From Rhizobium herbae (GTDB lineage: Bacteria > Pseudomonadota > Alphaproteobacteria > Rhizobiales > Rhizobiaceae), in the NCBI RefSeq assembly GCF_019511375.1, contig NZ_JAEUAO010000005.1, forward strand, positions 302,285 to 366,284: a DNA stretch of 64,000 nucleotides, written 5' to 3'. Below are positions 9,342 through 18,084 of the stretch, piece by piece. Below the pieces are notes generated by a model that saw only the letters and a program-made list of their open reading frames with translations, was not told the origin of the DNA and made no database searches. The number at the start of each line of letters is the position of its first letter. Positions within the stretch are counted from its first letter, which is position 1. Both the position numbers and the translations under genes were made by a program.

Positions 9342-10163
9342 ATGACGCCTGCGCAGCCTCAAGACCTGTCTGAGAAGGGCGACTATCCCTGGTGGCTGGT
9401 CGCCCTTGCGGTTATCGCCGCAGCGCTAGCCGTGGTGATCGTGTCCAATGAGATCTACACCCAGGTCTTTACCATCGTTTCGGCCGGCATCGGCATCACC
9501 GTCCTGGTGACGCTGCTGGGGTTTTTCTTCGCCACGCTGCTTGGGCTCGCCATTGCGCTGATGGCGCTGTCGGAGCGTGCTGCCCTGCGCCAGATCGCCC
9601 GGTTCTATACCGAGGTCATCCGCGGCATCCCGATCCTCGTGCTGCTCTTCTACATCGCCTTTGTCGGCGCTCCGGCACTGGTGACACTTGTCAACACGGT
9701 TCTCGGTCCGCTGGTCGAGGCCGGCTACGCCAAGCCGCTTCTGGTGCGCGACGTGTCCTTGATGTGGCGGGCGATCATGGCGCTCACCATCGGCTATTCC
9801 GCCTTCATCGCCGAGGTGTTCCGCGCCGGCATACAGTCGGTCGACAAGGGCCAGATCGAGGCGGCCAAGGCGCTGGGGCTGTCGCGCTACCACCGGTTCC
9901 GCCTGGTGGTCTTCCCGCAGGCGATCCGCGTCATCCTGCCGCCACTCGGCAACGACTTCGTCGCGATGGTGAAGGATAGTTCGCTCGTCTCCGTGCTCGG
10001 CGTCGCCGACATCACCCAGATGGGCAAGATCTACGCATCCGGTTCTTTCCGGTTTTTCGAGACCTATTCGATCGTCGCCTATATCTACCTGATCCTGACG
10101 ATCGGGCTGTCGGTGGGCTTGCGGCAACTGGAGAAGCGGCTGCGGCGGGCGCAGGCCCGCTGA
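9342..10163 (+). CDS. ABC transporter permease, His/Glu/Gln/Arg/opine family
   Basis: 273 residues with five or more membrane segments. It contains the HEQRO-type inner-membrane signature FYTEVIRGIPILVLLFYIAF and the ATPase-docking EAA loop QIEAAKALGLSRYHRFRLVV with PQAIRVILPPLGND. It is paired with the preceding binding protein to import polar amino acids. No ATP-binding subunit is encoded next to it: leuC follows in an unrelated context, so the ATPase must come from elsewhere. Confidence 0.93.
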   Translation: MTPAQPQDLSEKGDYPWWLVALAVIAAALAVVIVSNEIYTQVFTIVSAGIGITVLVTLLGFFFATLLGLAIALMALSERAALRQIARFYTEVIRGIPILVLLFYIAFVGAPALVTLVNTVLGPLVEAGYAKPLLVRDVSLMWRAIMALTIGYSAFIAEVFRAGIQSVDKGQIEAAKALGLSRYHRFRLVVFPQAIRVILPPLGNDFVAMVKDSSLVSVLGVADITQMGKIYASGSFRFFETYSIVAYIYLILTIGLSVGLRQLEKRLRRAQAR

Positions 10164-10182
10164 AAGGCGCATGACTCGCCAA

Positions 10183-10211
10183 TTGCCGAACCGTCAAAAA
10201 ATTGATATATG
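10183..10211 (+). promoter_or_regulatory. Putative sigma-70 promoter of leuC
   Basis: TTGCCG (10183-10188), a 17-base spacer and TATATG (10206-10211) resemble the rhizobial housekeeping pattern. It lies about 205 bases before the leuC ATG, implying a long 5' leader that includes G+C-rich hairpins such as CCGGC/GCCGG near 10360-10380. Attenuation is possible, but no leader peptide with a leucine run was found. Confidence 0.35.
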
Positions 10212-10417
10212 CGCGCCCATGGAATCCAAATTCGGATGTTTTGCGCAAAAAATCGTCGTGCTGCAGGACCACAAGCGTCTGCCGGCACGGTTTTTTGCGT
10301 GCGTTTCAGGCGCGCTCAACAGCCGACTTTCCTGATTTGGGGCTGATCCCTGATGCGGCCGCCGGCGCCCTTTTGCCGGATATTTTCCAGACCTTCCTTC
10401 ATGTTGGATGAAAAGCC

Positions 10418-11827
10418 ATGAGCGCACCGCGTACTCTCTACGATAAAATCTGGGACGACCACCTGGTCGATCAGCAGGACGACGGAACCTGTCTTCTCTA
10501 CATCGATCGCCATCTCGTCCATGAAGTGACGAGCCCGCAGGCGTTCGAGGGGCTGCGCATGGCCAATCGCCAGGTCCATGCGCCGCAGAAGACGCTCGCC
10601 GTCGTCGACCATAACGTGCCGACCTCGCCGGACCGCCATCTCGGCATCAAGAACGAGGAAAGCCGCATCCAGGTGGAGGCGCTGGCGAAGAACGCGGCCG
10701 ACTTCGGCGTCGAATATTACTCCGAGAACGACAAGCGCCAGGGCATCGTCCACATCGTCGGGCCGGAACAGGGTTTCACGCTGCCGGGCATGACCATCGT
10801 CTGCGGCGACAGCCATACCTCGACGCACGGCGCCTTCGGTGCCTTGGCGCACGGTATCGGCACGTCCGAGGTCGAGCACGTGCTCGCCACCCAGACGCTG
10901 ATCCAGAAGAAGGCCAAGAACATGCTGGTGCGCGTCGATGGCGTCCTGCCGGAGCATGTCACCGCCAAGGACATCATCCTTGCCATCATCGGCGAGATCG
11001 GCACCGCCGGCGGCACCGGCCATGTCATCGAATTTGCCGGCGAAGCGATCCGCGCGCTGTCGATGGAAGGCCGCATGACCATCTGCAACATGACGATCGA
11101 GGGGGGCGCCCGCGCCGGCCTGATCGCGCCGGACGAGAAGACCTTCGAATACATCAAGGGCAAGCCGCGGGCACCGAAGGGCGAAGAACTGGAACAGGCG
11201 ATCGCCTACTGGAAGACGCTGCACACCGACGAGGGCGCCCATTTCGACCGGGTCGTCGTGCTCGATGCCGCCGCCCTGCCGCCGATCGTTTCCTGGGGCT
11301 CCTCGCCGGAAGACGTCGTCTCCGTCCAGGGCATCGTTCCGAACCCCGACGAGATCCAGGACGAGAACAAGCGCACGTCGAAGTGGCGCGCACTCGACTA
11401 CATGGGCCTGAAGCCGGGCACGAAGATCACCGACATCGCCATCGACCGCGTCTTCATCGGTTCCTGCACCAACGGCCGCATCGAGGACCTGCGCGAAGTC
11501 GCCAAGGTGGTCGAAGGCCGCAAGGTTGCCCCGACCGTCTCGGCGATGATCGTCCCGGGTTCCGGCCTCGTCAAGGAACAGGCGGAAGCCGAAGGCCTCG
11601 ACAAGATCTTCAAGGAAGCCGGTTTCGACTGGCGCGAGCCGGGCTGCTCGATGTGCCTTGCCATGAACGACGACCGCCTGAAGCCGGGCGAGCGCTGCGC
11701 CTCGACCTCAAACCGCAACTTCGAAGGCCGCCAGGGCTTCAAGGGCCGTACCCATCTCGTATCGCCGGCGATGGCGGCTGCGGCTGCGGTATCGGGGCAC
11801 TTCGTCGATATCCGCGAGTGGAAGTAA
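10418..11827 (+). CDS. leuC: 3-isopropylmalate dehydratase large subunit
   Basis: 469 residues; aconitase-family large subunit of isopropylmalate isomerase (2- to 3-isopropylmalate in leucine synthesis), cytoplasmic with a [4Fe-4S] cluster. Cluster cysteines are in FIGSCTNGR (Cys about 350) and GCSMCLAMN (about 408 and 411). Other motifs are [12 protein letters not shown] at the N-terminus and [17 protein letters not shown]. The small subunit LeuD is not adjacent, as is usual in rhizobia. Confidence 0.98.
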   Translation: MSAPRTLYDKIWDDHLVDQQDDGTCLLYIDRHLVHEVTSPQAFEGLRMANRQVHAPQKTLAVVDHNVPTSPDRHLGIKNEESRIQVEALAKNAADFGVEYYSENDKRQGIVHIVGPEQGFTLPGMTIVCGDSHTSTHGAFGALAHGIGTSEVEHVLATQTLIQKKAKNMLVRVDGVLPEHVTAKDIILAIIGEIGTAGGTGHVIEFAGEAIRALSMEGRMTICNMTIEGGARAGLIAPDEKTFEYIKGKPRAPKGEELEQAIAYWKTLHTDEGAHFDRVVVLDAAALPPIVSWGSSPEDVVSVQGIVPNPDEIQDENKRTSKWRALDYMGLKPGTKITDIAIDRVFIGSCTNGRIEDLREVAKVVEGRKVAPTVSAMIVPGSGLVKEQAEAEGLDKIFKEAGFDWREPGCSMCLAMNDDRLKPGERCASTSNRNFEGRQGFKGRTHLVSPAMAAAAAVSGHFVDIREWK

Positions 11828-11835
11828 GACTTCTA

Positions 11836-12086
11836 CCCTCCCCTTGAGGGGAGGGCTTGCGGTTCGCCTTCTTCTCCCCGGCGGGAGAAGGTGGCGCCCC
11901 CGGGTCTTGCCTTTGGCAAGCCCGACGACAGGCTCCGGGGCCGGATGAGGGGCGGCTGGCGCCGAGAAACCCCCCTCATCGCCTCGCATGCGCTCGGCAC
12001 TTCTCCCCGCGGGGGAGAAGCGGGAGCTTGCGGCAATCGCCTACGCTCCGTATGCGATAGCCGTTGCCCTAAGGGGGAGGGAGATG
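11836..12086. repeat. Intergenic mosaic repeat cluster (RIME-like) after leuC
   Basis: The gap between leuC and the SixA gene is filled with palindromic blocks: CCCTCCCC-TTGA-GGGGAGGG, two CTTCTCCCC/GGGGAGAAG-type hairpins (one near 11870, one near 12000), GATGAGGGG, and a block reading CTCATCGCCTCGCATGCGCT. The same blocks recur near 35.6 and 44.0 kb. They resemble rhizobial intergenic mosaic elements. The first palindrome may act as the leuC terminator. Confidence 0.75.
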
Positions 12087-12090
12087 CCAG

Positions 12091-12627
12091 ATGGCCAAGA
12101 AATCGCCGAAGCCGAAACACCGCCTCATCCTGCTGCGCCACGCCAAATCCGCCTGGCCCGACGGTGTGGCCGACCGTGAGCGGCCATTGGCGGAGCGCGG
12201 CCGCAAGGCCGCACCCGTCATCGGCGCCTATATGGCGCGTGAAAAACTCAATCCCGATCTCGCCCTCGTCTCGCCCGCCCGCCGCGCCCAGGAGACGTGG
12301 AAACTCGTTCGAGAGGCGCTGTCGAAAAAGGTCGCCGAGCGCGAGGCCCCCGATATCTACGAGGTGTCGGCCGAGCGCATTCTCGAGGTGATCCGCGCCG
12401 TCGAGCCCTCTATCCGCACGCTGCTGATCGTCGGCCACAATCCGGGCATGGAGAATGCCGCGTCGCTGCTGGTTGCGGGTGGCGATGCCGATGCCATGGG
12501 CCGCATGAAGGCGAAGTTCCCGACGGCCGGCCTCGCCGTCATCGGCTTCGATGTCGACGGCTGGGACGAGGTGGAAGCGGGCACTGGTTATCTCCAGCGA
12601 TTCGTGACACCGCGATCCGTGGGGTGA
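12091..12627 (+). CDS. SixA-type phosphohistidine phosphatase (histidine phosphatase superfamily)
   Basis: 178 residues. The N-terminal catalytic signature LILLRHAKSAW supplies the nucleophilic histidine. RPLAERGRKAAPVIGAYM follows, and VGHNPGMENAASLL holds the second catalytic histidine. SixA enzymes remove phosphate from histidine of HPt proteins (ArcB) or the NPr phosphotransferase in E. coli, but the target here is unknown. Start ATG 12091, after AGGGGGAGGGAG. Stand-alone; the downstream genes are convergent. Confidence 0.88.
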   Translation: MAKKSPKPKHRLILLRHAKSAWPDGVADRERPLAERGRKAAPVIGAYMAREKLNPDLALVSPARRAQETWKLVREALSKKVAEREAPDIYEVSAERILEVIRAVEPSIRTLLIVGHNPGMENAASLLVAGGDADAMGRMKAKFPTAGLAVIGFDVDGWDEVEAGTGYLQRFVTPRSVG

Positions 12628-12648
12628 GGCGGTCAATGAGGATGGATC

Positions 12649-13218
12649 TCACGCCGCCTCCAGCCGAAAAATTGCCCAGATGTTGCAATCGGCGTGGTAC
12701 TCTTGCGGGTACCGTTCCTTCAGGCCGCACTGAACCTCTCTTGCCCTGCCGTGGCTTTGCAGCAAACCCTTTGTTGACAGCTCGGCATTGGCAAAGACAT
12801 CCGGAAAGCCGCCGCAGTTGGTAAGCGCGCTGACGCCTTGGTCCTGATCCAGAAGGTCATAGCCGAGAAATCGAAAGCGATCGCCCAGGCCTTGCAAGAC
12901 CGCCTCTTCCGATGGATTGCGCAGAACCGCGAGGATGTTGAGGTTCGCCTGCGAGCCGAGTTGCTGCTTGAGGAAATCGAGATCCGTGAAGAAGTTGAGC
13001 ATGCCGTCTTCGTTGACGATGTGATTCCAATAGCTGGCCTTGGTTTCCTTGAGAATGACCGGGCAAAGCATCCCGTCAAGCGAAACGACCTCATCAAGTT
13101 GTGTCAGGCCCGACCAGACGATGTAGTCGCGCCATTGCGAACCTTTTGACGGATCGAATCTTTCCACGGCGATATAGAGCGCTGTGTTGCCCGATACGTT
13201 CCCATCCCTCGTCGTCAT
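12649..13218 (-). CDS. Hypothetical protein translationally coupled to an L,D-transpeptidase
   Basis: 189 residues, no signal peptide, no family recognised. Features are an N-terminal TALYIAVERFDPSKGSQWRD, an acidic middle with LDFLKQQLGSQANLNILAVL, and a tail with two cysteines. Its ATG overlaps the stop of the upstream L,D-transpeptidase gene as ATGA (13215-13218), so the two are probably co-translated. Function unknown; the coupling suggests, but does not prove, a cell-wall role. Confidence 0.7.
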   Translation of the reverse strand: MTTRDGNVSGNTALYIAVERFDPSKGSQWRDYIVWSGLTQLDEVVSLDGMLCPVILKETKASYWNHIVNEDGMLNFFTDLDFLKQQLGSQANLNILAVLRNPSEEAVLQGLGDRFRFLGYDLLDQDQGVSALTNCGGFPDVFANAELSTKGLLQSHGRAREVQCGLKERYPQEYHADCNIWAIFRLEAA

Positions 13219-13766
13219 CCCACCACCCTCACCACGGTCCCCCGCCGCATGAACCGCAACAGCCGTGTCATCGCGGGCCGGCTGACGGCGACGCAGCCCT
13301 CGGTCGGCATATAGCCGGGCCTGGCGAGATGGAAGAAGATGGCCGAGCCGCCATGGCGTTTGCGGCGGCGCAGGTTCCAGTCCATCACCAGGCAGATGTC
13401 GTAGAGGCCGTCGGCGCGGCGCATCTTTTCGTGGCTGGGCTTGAAGGGGGCGGTGACGGGACGGTTGTAGTTGGCATCGCGCGGTTCGTCGCACCAGAGC
13501 AGGTTTTGCGGCGTGAAGCGGAGCGGCAGGGCCGTCGGCGGCGGTGTGATACGGTCGTGGCGGACATAGCCGCCGATCAGGCGCATGGCGGCAATCGGGG
13601 TGGCGCCGTCGCCCTCGCGCTTGCGCGAGCTGATGCCGCCGCGGCCGATCGCGGCCTCCTCGGTGCGGCCCGCGAAGGTGACGAGCGCGCGGCTGTGATT
13701 TCCCGGTTTTCTCCTGACGATGATGGTGCGGACGGGATTTGCGGCCTTGCGGGGTTTTCGTCGCAT
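13215..13766 (-). CDS. L,D-transpeptidase (YkuD) family protein
   Basis: 183 residues. The C-terminal half has the YkuD layout RRRKRHGGSAIFFHLARPGY then MPTEGCVAVSRPAM, where the EGC cysteine (about residue 158) is the expected nucleophile. Such enzymes cross-link peptidoglycan or anchor proteins to it. The N-terminus is basic and has no recognisable signal peptide or membrane anchor, which is odd for a periplasmic enzyme. The start is uncertain: ATG 13766 or 13817, neither with a good ribosome-binding site. An ATGA overlap couples it to the next gene. Confidence 0.82.
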   Translation of the reverse strand: MRRKPRKAANPVRTIIVRRKPGNHSRALVTFAGRTEEAAIGRGGISSRKREGDGATPIAAMRLIGGYVRHDRITPPPTALPLRFTPQNLLWCDEPRDANYNRPVTAPFKPSHEKMRRADGLYDICLVMDWNLRRRKRHGGSAIFFHLARPGYMPTEGCVAVSRPAMTRLLRFMRRGTVVRVVG

Positions 13767-13909
13767 TTTACACACAGTTTTTTGCGTTGTCCGTGAATGG
13801 AAACCACACCATAGCACTACACAACATGTAACAAACGGGTGAAGCTTCCAGGCTTGTTTAAGGTAGCGTTTGAGCTAGTTTCAATCCGGAAGCAAGGAGG
13901 GATCTCAGC

Positions 13910-14593
13910 ATGTCGGCCCGCACCATTCTTCTCGTCGACGATGACAACGACCTGCGCGAGACGCTGACCGAGCAGCTGTCCCTCTATGAGGAATTCACCA
14001 TTCTTCAGGAGCCGACGGCGGCCAAGGGCATCCATACGGCCCGCAACCAGCAGATCGCCCTTCTGGTGATGGATGTCGGGCTGCCGGACATGGACGGGCG
14101 CGAGGCGGTCAAGCTCCTGCGCAAGGGCGGCTTCAAGGCGCCGATCATCATGCTGACGGGCCACGACACCGATTCCGACACGATCCTCGGGCTGGAAGCG
14201 GGCGCCAACGACTATGTCACCAAGCCGTTCCGTTTCGCCGTGCTGCTTGCCCGCATCCGGGCGCAGCTGCGCCAGCACGAGCAGAGCGAGGATGCGACCT
14301 TCACCGTCGGTCCCTATACGTTCAAGCCGGGGCAGAAGCTGCTGACGCTGGAAAACGGCCAGAAGATCCGGCTCACCGAAAAGGAAGCGGCAATCATCCG
14401 CTATCTCTATCGGGCCGACCAGAAGGTGGTGACGCGCGACGTGCTGCTCGAAGAGGTCTGGGGCTACAATTCCGGCGTGACGACCCACACGCTCGAGACC
14501 CATGTCTACCGGCTGCGCCAGAAAATCGAGCGCGACCCTTCCAATGCGGAGATTTTGGTGACAGAGAATGGCGGGTACAAGATCGTTCCCTGA
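13910..14593 (+). CDS. OmpR/PhoB-family response regulator (CenR-like)
   Basis: 227 residues. The receiver domain (1-120) shows ILLVDDDNDLRE (acidic pocket), VMDVGLPDMDG with the phospho-accepting Asp near 55, MLTGHD, and KPF with the conserved lysine. The DNA-binding winged helix (130-227) contains LTEKEAAIIRYLY and TLETHVYRLRQKIE. The ILLVDDDNDLRETLTEQL start recalls CenR, the essential cell-envelope regulator of Caulobacter and rhizobia, but I cannot confirm this without alignment. AAGGAGGG precedes the ATG. No histidine kinase is adjacent. Confidence 0.92.
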   Translation: MSARTILLVDDDNDLRETLTEQLSLYEEFTILQEPTAAKGIHTARNQQIALLVMDVGLPDMDGREAVKLLRKGGFKAPIIMLTGHDTDSDTILGLEAGANDYVTKPFRFAVLLARIRAQLRQHEQSEDATFTVGPYTFKPGQKLLTLENGQKIRLTEKEAAIIRYLYRADQKVVTRDVLLEEVWGYNSGVTTHTLETHVYRLRQKIERDPSNAEILVTENGGYKIVP

Positions 14594-14645
14594 AGACATG
14601 GGGGCGTGACGACACCCGGCCTTATGCTTCCTGCGAGGTATTCCC

Positions 14646-15101
14646 TTGTCGCTGAATGACGACATCGCCCTTCTGTCCCTCGTGCCGCTGTTTGCGGATA
14701 TCGACGATGACAAGCTGCGGCTGATCGCCTTCGGGGCCGAGCGCCGCCGGCTGAGCCGGGGCCAGCAGCTGTTTCGCGAGGGCGCACCGGCCGATTGCGC
14801 GTTCGCCGTTGCAAGCGGCTCGTTCAGTCTCACCCGCAGCCAGGTCGATGGCGGCGTCGAGGTCGTCGACACTGTCGGCCGCGGGACGCTTCTTTCGGAG
14901 CTGGCGATGATCTCCTTCGTCGAGCGCAAGTTCACCGCGACGGCTGAGGAAGACAGCGAGGTGATCCGCATCAACCGGCCGTTGTTTCGCCGCATGCTGG
15001 AGGAATATCCGGAGGTGGCCGTCGTCGTCGAAGCGCGCATCAAGGACAATCTGCAGACGATGATCCGCAACGTGCAGAAGCTGGCGCCGAAATTCGGGTA
15101 A
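14646..15101 (+). CDS. Cyclic nucleotide-binding domain protein (no DNA-binding domain)
   Basis: 151 residues, essentially one cNMP-binding beta-roll: LLSLVPLFADIDDDKLRLIA at the N-terminus, QLFREGAPADCAFAVASGSF, GTLLSELAMISFVERKFTATA (phosphate-binding cassette-like) and a C-terminal helix. There is no Crp-type helix-turn-helix, so it is not a Crp/Fnr regulator. The start is TTG at 14646 with GAGGT upstream. It begins 52 bp after the response regulator gene, so the two may share a transcript. Confidence 0.85.
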   Translation: MSLNDDIALLSLVPLFADIDDDKLRLIAFGAERRRLSRGQQLFREGAPADCAFAVASGSFSLTRSQVDGGVEVVDTVGRGTLLSELAMISFVERKFTATAEEDSEVIRINRPLFRRMLEEYPEVAVVVEARIKDNLQTMIRNVQKLAPKFG

Positions 15102-15224
15102 CGTTTCTTCCGAGAGACAGTGTGTTTCGACGATGCGCGCTCTGCGGCCCGCTCCTGACCTTCCGCGCGCTGCGCTCCGTTCCCATCTATTCGGCAACAC
15201 ATCGCCATCATCAGGGACAAGACA

Positions 15225-16241
15225 ATGAAGAAAATCGGCTTCCTTTCCTTCGGACACTGGAACCCTTCACCCCAGTCACAGACCCGCTCGGCCGGCGATG
15301 CGCTTCTGCAGTCGATCGATCTGGCTGTTGCCGCCGAAGAGCTCGGCGCTGACGGTGCCTATTTCCGCGTCCATCATTTTGCCCGGCAGCTCGCCTCGCC
15401 TTTTCCTCTCCTGGCCGCTGCCGGTGCCAGGACCAAAAAGATCGAGATCGGCACGGCAGTCATAGACATGCGCTACGAGAACCCGCTCTACATGGCCGAG
15501 GATGCCGGGAGCGCCGACCTGATCGCGAACGGGCGCCTCCAGCTCGGCATCAGCCGTGGTTCGCCCGAACAGGTGATCGATGGCTGGCGCTATTTCGGAT
15601 TTGAGCCCAAGGAAGGTTCAACGGATGCGGATATGGGTCGCCAGCATGCCGAGGTCTTCCTCGAAGTCCTGAAGGGCGAAGGTTTTGCTGAGCCGGACCC
15701 GCGCCCGATGTTTCCCAATCCGCCGGGTCTCCTGCGCCTCGAGCCGTTTTCGGAAGGCCTGCGCGAGCGCATCTGGTGGGGCTCGGCTTCGAACGCGACT
15801 GCTGTCTGGGCGGCAAAGCAGGGCATGAACCTGCAGAGCTCGACGCTGAAGCAGGACGAGACCGGTGAACCCTTCCATGTCCAGCAGGCGGCGCAGATCA
15901 GGCTCTATCGCGAGGCTTGGAAGAAGGCAGGACATGGCCGCGCGCCGCGCGTCTCCGTCTCCCGCTCAATTTTTGCGCTGGTGGATGATCGTGACCGTGC
16001 CTATTTCGGCCGTGGCAATGAAAGCGACCAGATCGGCTTCATCGATAACATGCGCGCCGTGTTCGGCCGCTCCTATGCGGCGGAGCCGGACAGGCTGATC
16101 GAACAGCTGAAGGCCGACGAGGCGATTGCCGAGGCCGACACCCTGCTCCTCACTGTCCCGAACCAGCTTGGCGTCGAATACAACGCCCATGTCATCGAGG
16201 CGATCCTGAAACATATCGCACCGGCGCTCGGCTGGCGGTGA
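15225..16241 (+). CDS. LLM-class flavin-dependent oxidoreductase
   Basis: 338 residues; luciferase-like TIM barrel. It opens MKKIGFLSFGHW and continues with DLAVAAEELGADGAYFRVHHF, KKIEIGTAVIDMRYENPLYM and GRLQLGISRGSPEQVID, typical of FMN- or F420-dependent monooxygenase-like enzymes. The substrate is unknown. Monocistronic; its 3' end is only 6 bp from the convergent xthA stop. Confidence 0.9.
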   Translation: MKKIGFLSFGHWNPSPQSQTRSAGDALLQSIDLAVAAEELGADGAYFRVHHFARQLASPFPLLAAAGARTKKIEIGTAVIDMRYENPLYMAEDAGSADLIANGRLQLGISRGSPEQVIDGWRYFGFEPKEGSTDADMGRQHAEVFLEVLKGEGFAEPDPRPMFPNPPGLLRLEPFSEGLRERIWWGSASNATAVWAAKQGMNLQSSTLKQDETGEPFHVQQAAQIRLYREAWKKAGHGRAPRVSVSRSIFALVDDRDRAYFGRGNESDQIGFIDNMRAVFGRSYAAEPDRLIEQLKADEAIAEADTLLLTVPNQLGVEYNAHVIEAILKHIAPALGWR

Positions 16242-16247
16242 AAAATC

Positions 16248-17054
16248 TCAAAGATCGAAGTGGGCGATCACCGGCACGTGGTCTGACGGGCGCTCCCAGC
16301 CGCGGGCTTCCTTCAGGATATCGACGCGGGTCAGGTGCGGCGAAAGGTCGGCGGAGGACCAGACGTGGTCCAGGCGGCGGCCGCGATCGGCGGCTTCCCA
16401 ATCCTTGGCGCGGTAGCTCCACCAGGTATAGAGCTTTTCCGGCGACGGCGCGTGCTGGCGCATCAGATCGACCCAGGCGCCGCCAGTCATGACGGCGGTG
16501 AGCCCCTCGGTCTCGACCGGCGTGTGGCTGACGATTTTCAGAAGCTGCTTGTGCGACCAGACGTCGTGCTCCAGCGGCGCGATGTTGAGGTCGCCGACGA
16601 GGATGGAAGAAATGCCGGCCTCGCTTTCGGCGTGCAGCAGCTTCATCTCGTCGATGAAATCGAGCTTGTGGCCGAATTTGGGATTGATCGCACGGTCCGG
16701 CTCGTCGCCGCCCGCCGGCACATAGAAATTGTGCAGGCGGATATTCTTGCCGGATTTCTCGAACACCACCGAGAGGTGGCGGGCATCGCCGACGCCGCAA
16801 TAATCACGCCGGTCGGTCAGCTCGTGCAGCGGCAGGCGGGAGATGGTGGCGACGCCGTGGTAGCCCTTCTGGCCGTGGATGGCGATGTGCTCGTAGCCGA
16901 GCGCCTTCAGCGGCGAAAACGGAAACAGATCGTTCGGGCATTTGGTCTCCTGCAGGCAGAGAATATCCGGCGACCATGTGGTCAGCAGATGTTCGACCAG
17001 CGGCATGCGCAGGCGCACCGAGTTGATGTTCCAGGTCGCGATCGACAATGCCAT
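16248..17054 (-). CDS. xthA: Exodeoxyribonuclease III
   Basis: 268 residues; Mg-dependent AP endonuclease and 3'-5' exonuclease of base excision repair. All family motifs are visible: ATWNINSVRLR, ILCLQETKCPN (catalytic Glu), GYHGVATISR, NFYVPAGGDEPDR (Tyr in the active site), LVGDLNIAP (Asp/Asn), RRLDHVWSS and RPSDHVPVIAHF (catalytic Asp-His). The start ATG 17054 gives the standard length. Upstream lies a 120-bp repeat. Confidence 0.97.
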   Translation of the reverse strand: MALSIATWNINSVRLRMPLVEHLLTTWSPDILCLQETKCPNDLFPFSPLKALGYEHIAIHGQKGYHGVATISRLPLHELTDRRDYCGVGDARHLSVVFEKSGKNIRLHNFYVPAGGDEPDRAINPKFGHKLDFIDEMKLLHAESEAGISSILVGDLNIAPLEHDVWSHKQLLKIVSHTPVETEGLTAVMTGGAWVDLMRQHAPSPEKLYTWWSYRAKDWEAADRGRRLDHVWSSADLSPHLTRVDILKEARGWERPSDHVPVIAHFDL

Positions 17055-17116
17055 GCGGGAAGTCTTTCCTTGGATACGCTTGGTGAAGGTACGTCATAAG
17101 CCACGCAGAGACCGTT

Positions 17117-17236
17117 TACCCCCCTCTGCCCTGCCGGGCATCTCCCCCTCAAGGGCGAGATTGGCTCGGGGCTGGCCTCTTGCTCCTGATCTCCCCCCCT
17201 TGAGGGGGAGATGTCACGAAGTGACAGAGGGGGGTA
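17117..17236. repeat. 120-bp repeat with 12-bp terminal inverted repeats, copy A
   Basis: TACCCCCCTCTG (17117-17128) and CAGAGGGGGGTA (17225-17236) are perfect terminal inverted repeats. Inside are CCTGCCGGGCATCTCCCCCT, an ATCTCCCCC/GGGGGAGAT hairpin and the small palindrome GTCACGAAGTGAC. A near-identical copy lies at 17943-18059 in the same orientation. No transposase. Consistent with a RIME- or MITE-like element. Confidence 0.8.
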
Positions 17237-17393
17237 TTTCGCTGCTGTCGTGTACCGCGGTCATAAGGGCTTTTTTCGCGCCTGGCCATTGAATTTGCGT
17301 CCGATATTGACAGTTGTGTCTGGTGATATCTATTGCCGTTCAGGTTTCATTTGCCGCGATCATTGCGGCGCGGCTTCTCCGGAAAGGTCCCGC

Positions 17394-17900
17394 ATGATCC
17401 GGCATCTCGGCCCCGAGGATTTCGATATCTTTCGCCGCATCCGGCTCGAAGCGCTGCGCGCCGAGCCTGCCTTCTTTGCCAGCAGCGCCGCGGATTGGGA
17501 AAAGCTGCCGGACGACGAGTGGCGCCACCGCCTGACTGTCAACGCGGTATTCGTCGATTTTCACGAGGAAGAGCCGGTTGCCATCATGGGGCTCATTCGG
17601 CAGGGCGCCAGCAAGATGGCGCACCGGGCCACTCTCGTCATGGTTTATGTGCGTCGCGACCGGCGCGGCGGCGGTCACGCGAGAGCGCTTCTCGAAGCAA
17701 TTGTCTGGCATGCCCGACAAGGCGGTATCCGGCAATTGGAGCTTGCCGTCAGCGCCGAAAACCCGGCGGCCATCCGGTTTTACCGGCGGGAAGGTTTTGT
17801 CGAGGTTGGCCGTATACCCGGCGGCACGATCCACGAGGGACGGGAGATCGACGAGATCCTGATGACGCGGCGAATCGACCGCGAGGCATCGTCGGCCTGA
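17394..17900 (+). CDS. GNAT family N-acetyltransferase
   Basis: 168 residues. The acetyl-CoA-binding motif A is VMVYVRRDRRGGGHARALLEA, followed by LELAVSAENPAAIRFYRREG (motif B), typical of small-molecule or protein acetyltransferases. The start ATG 17394 (MIRHLGPEDFDIF) follows GGAAAGG; the upstream open frame runs through the repeat and is rejected. The gene sits alone between two copies of a 120-bp terminal-repeat element. Substrate unknown. Confidence 0.9.
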   Translation: MIRHLGPEDFDIFRRIRLEALRAEPAFFASSAADWEKLPDDEWRHRLTVNAVFVDFHEEEPVAIMGLIRQGASKMAHRATLVMVYVRRDRRGGGHARALLEAIVWHARQGGIRQLELAVSAENPAAIRFYRREGFVEVGRIPGGTIHEGREIDEILMTRRIDREASSA

Positions 17901-17942
17901 CGTGTCCTGCGCGTCATATCACAACACACGGCGGTGGCCTTT

Positions 17943-18059
17943 CACCCCCCTTTTGCCCTGCCGGGCATCTCCCCCTCAAGGGGGGAGATTGGCGTGTAAC
18001 TGGCCTCGCTCCCGATCTCCCCCTTGAGGGGGAGATGTCACGAAGTGACAGAGGGGGTA
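17943..18059. repeat. 120-bp repeat with terminal inverted repeats, copy B
   Basis: Second copy of the element at 17117-17236, same orientation. It shares CCTGCCGGGCATCTCCCCCT, the ATCTCCCCC-TTGA-GGGGGAGAT hairpin and GTCACGAAGTGACAGAGGGG. Its left terminal repeat is degenerate (ACCCCCCTTTTG). It lies between the GNAT and lolA stop codons. Confidence 0.78.
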
Positions 18060-18084
18060 TTCTCATAACTGTCAGGGAATGGAA

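Noticed and set aside
10202..10417. Possible leader peptide or attenuator before leuC
   Set aside because: The 69-codon frame has no leucine run and the hairpins are not followed by T-runs, so no attenuation claim is made.
11836..12086. CRISPR-like appearance of repeated hairpins
   Set aside because: Modules are palindromic, variable in spacing and shuffled; there are no regular repeats with unique spacers and no cas genes.
17117..18059. Insertion sequence around the acetyltransferase gene
   Set aside because: No transposase is encoded; the elements are about 120 bp, so they are treated as nonautonomous repeats.
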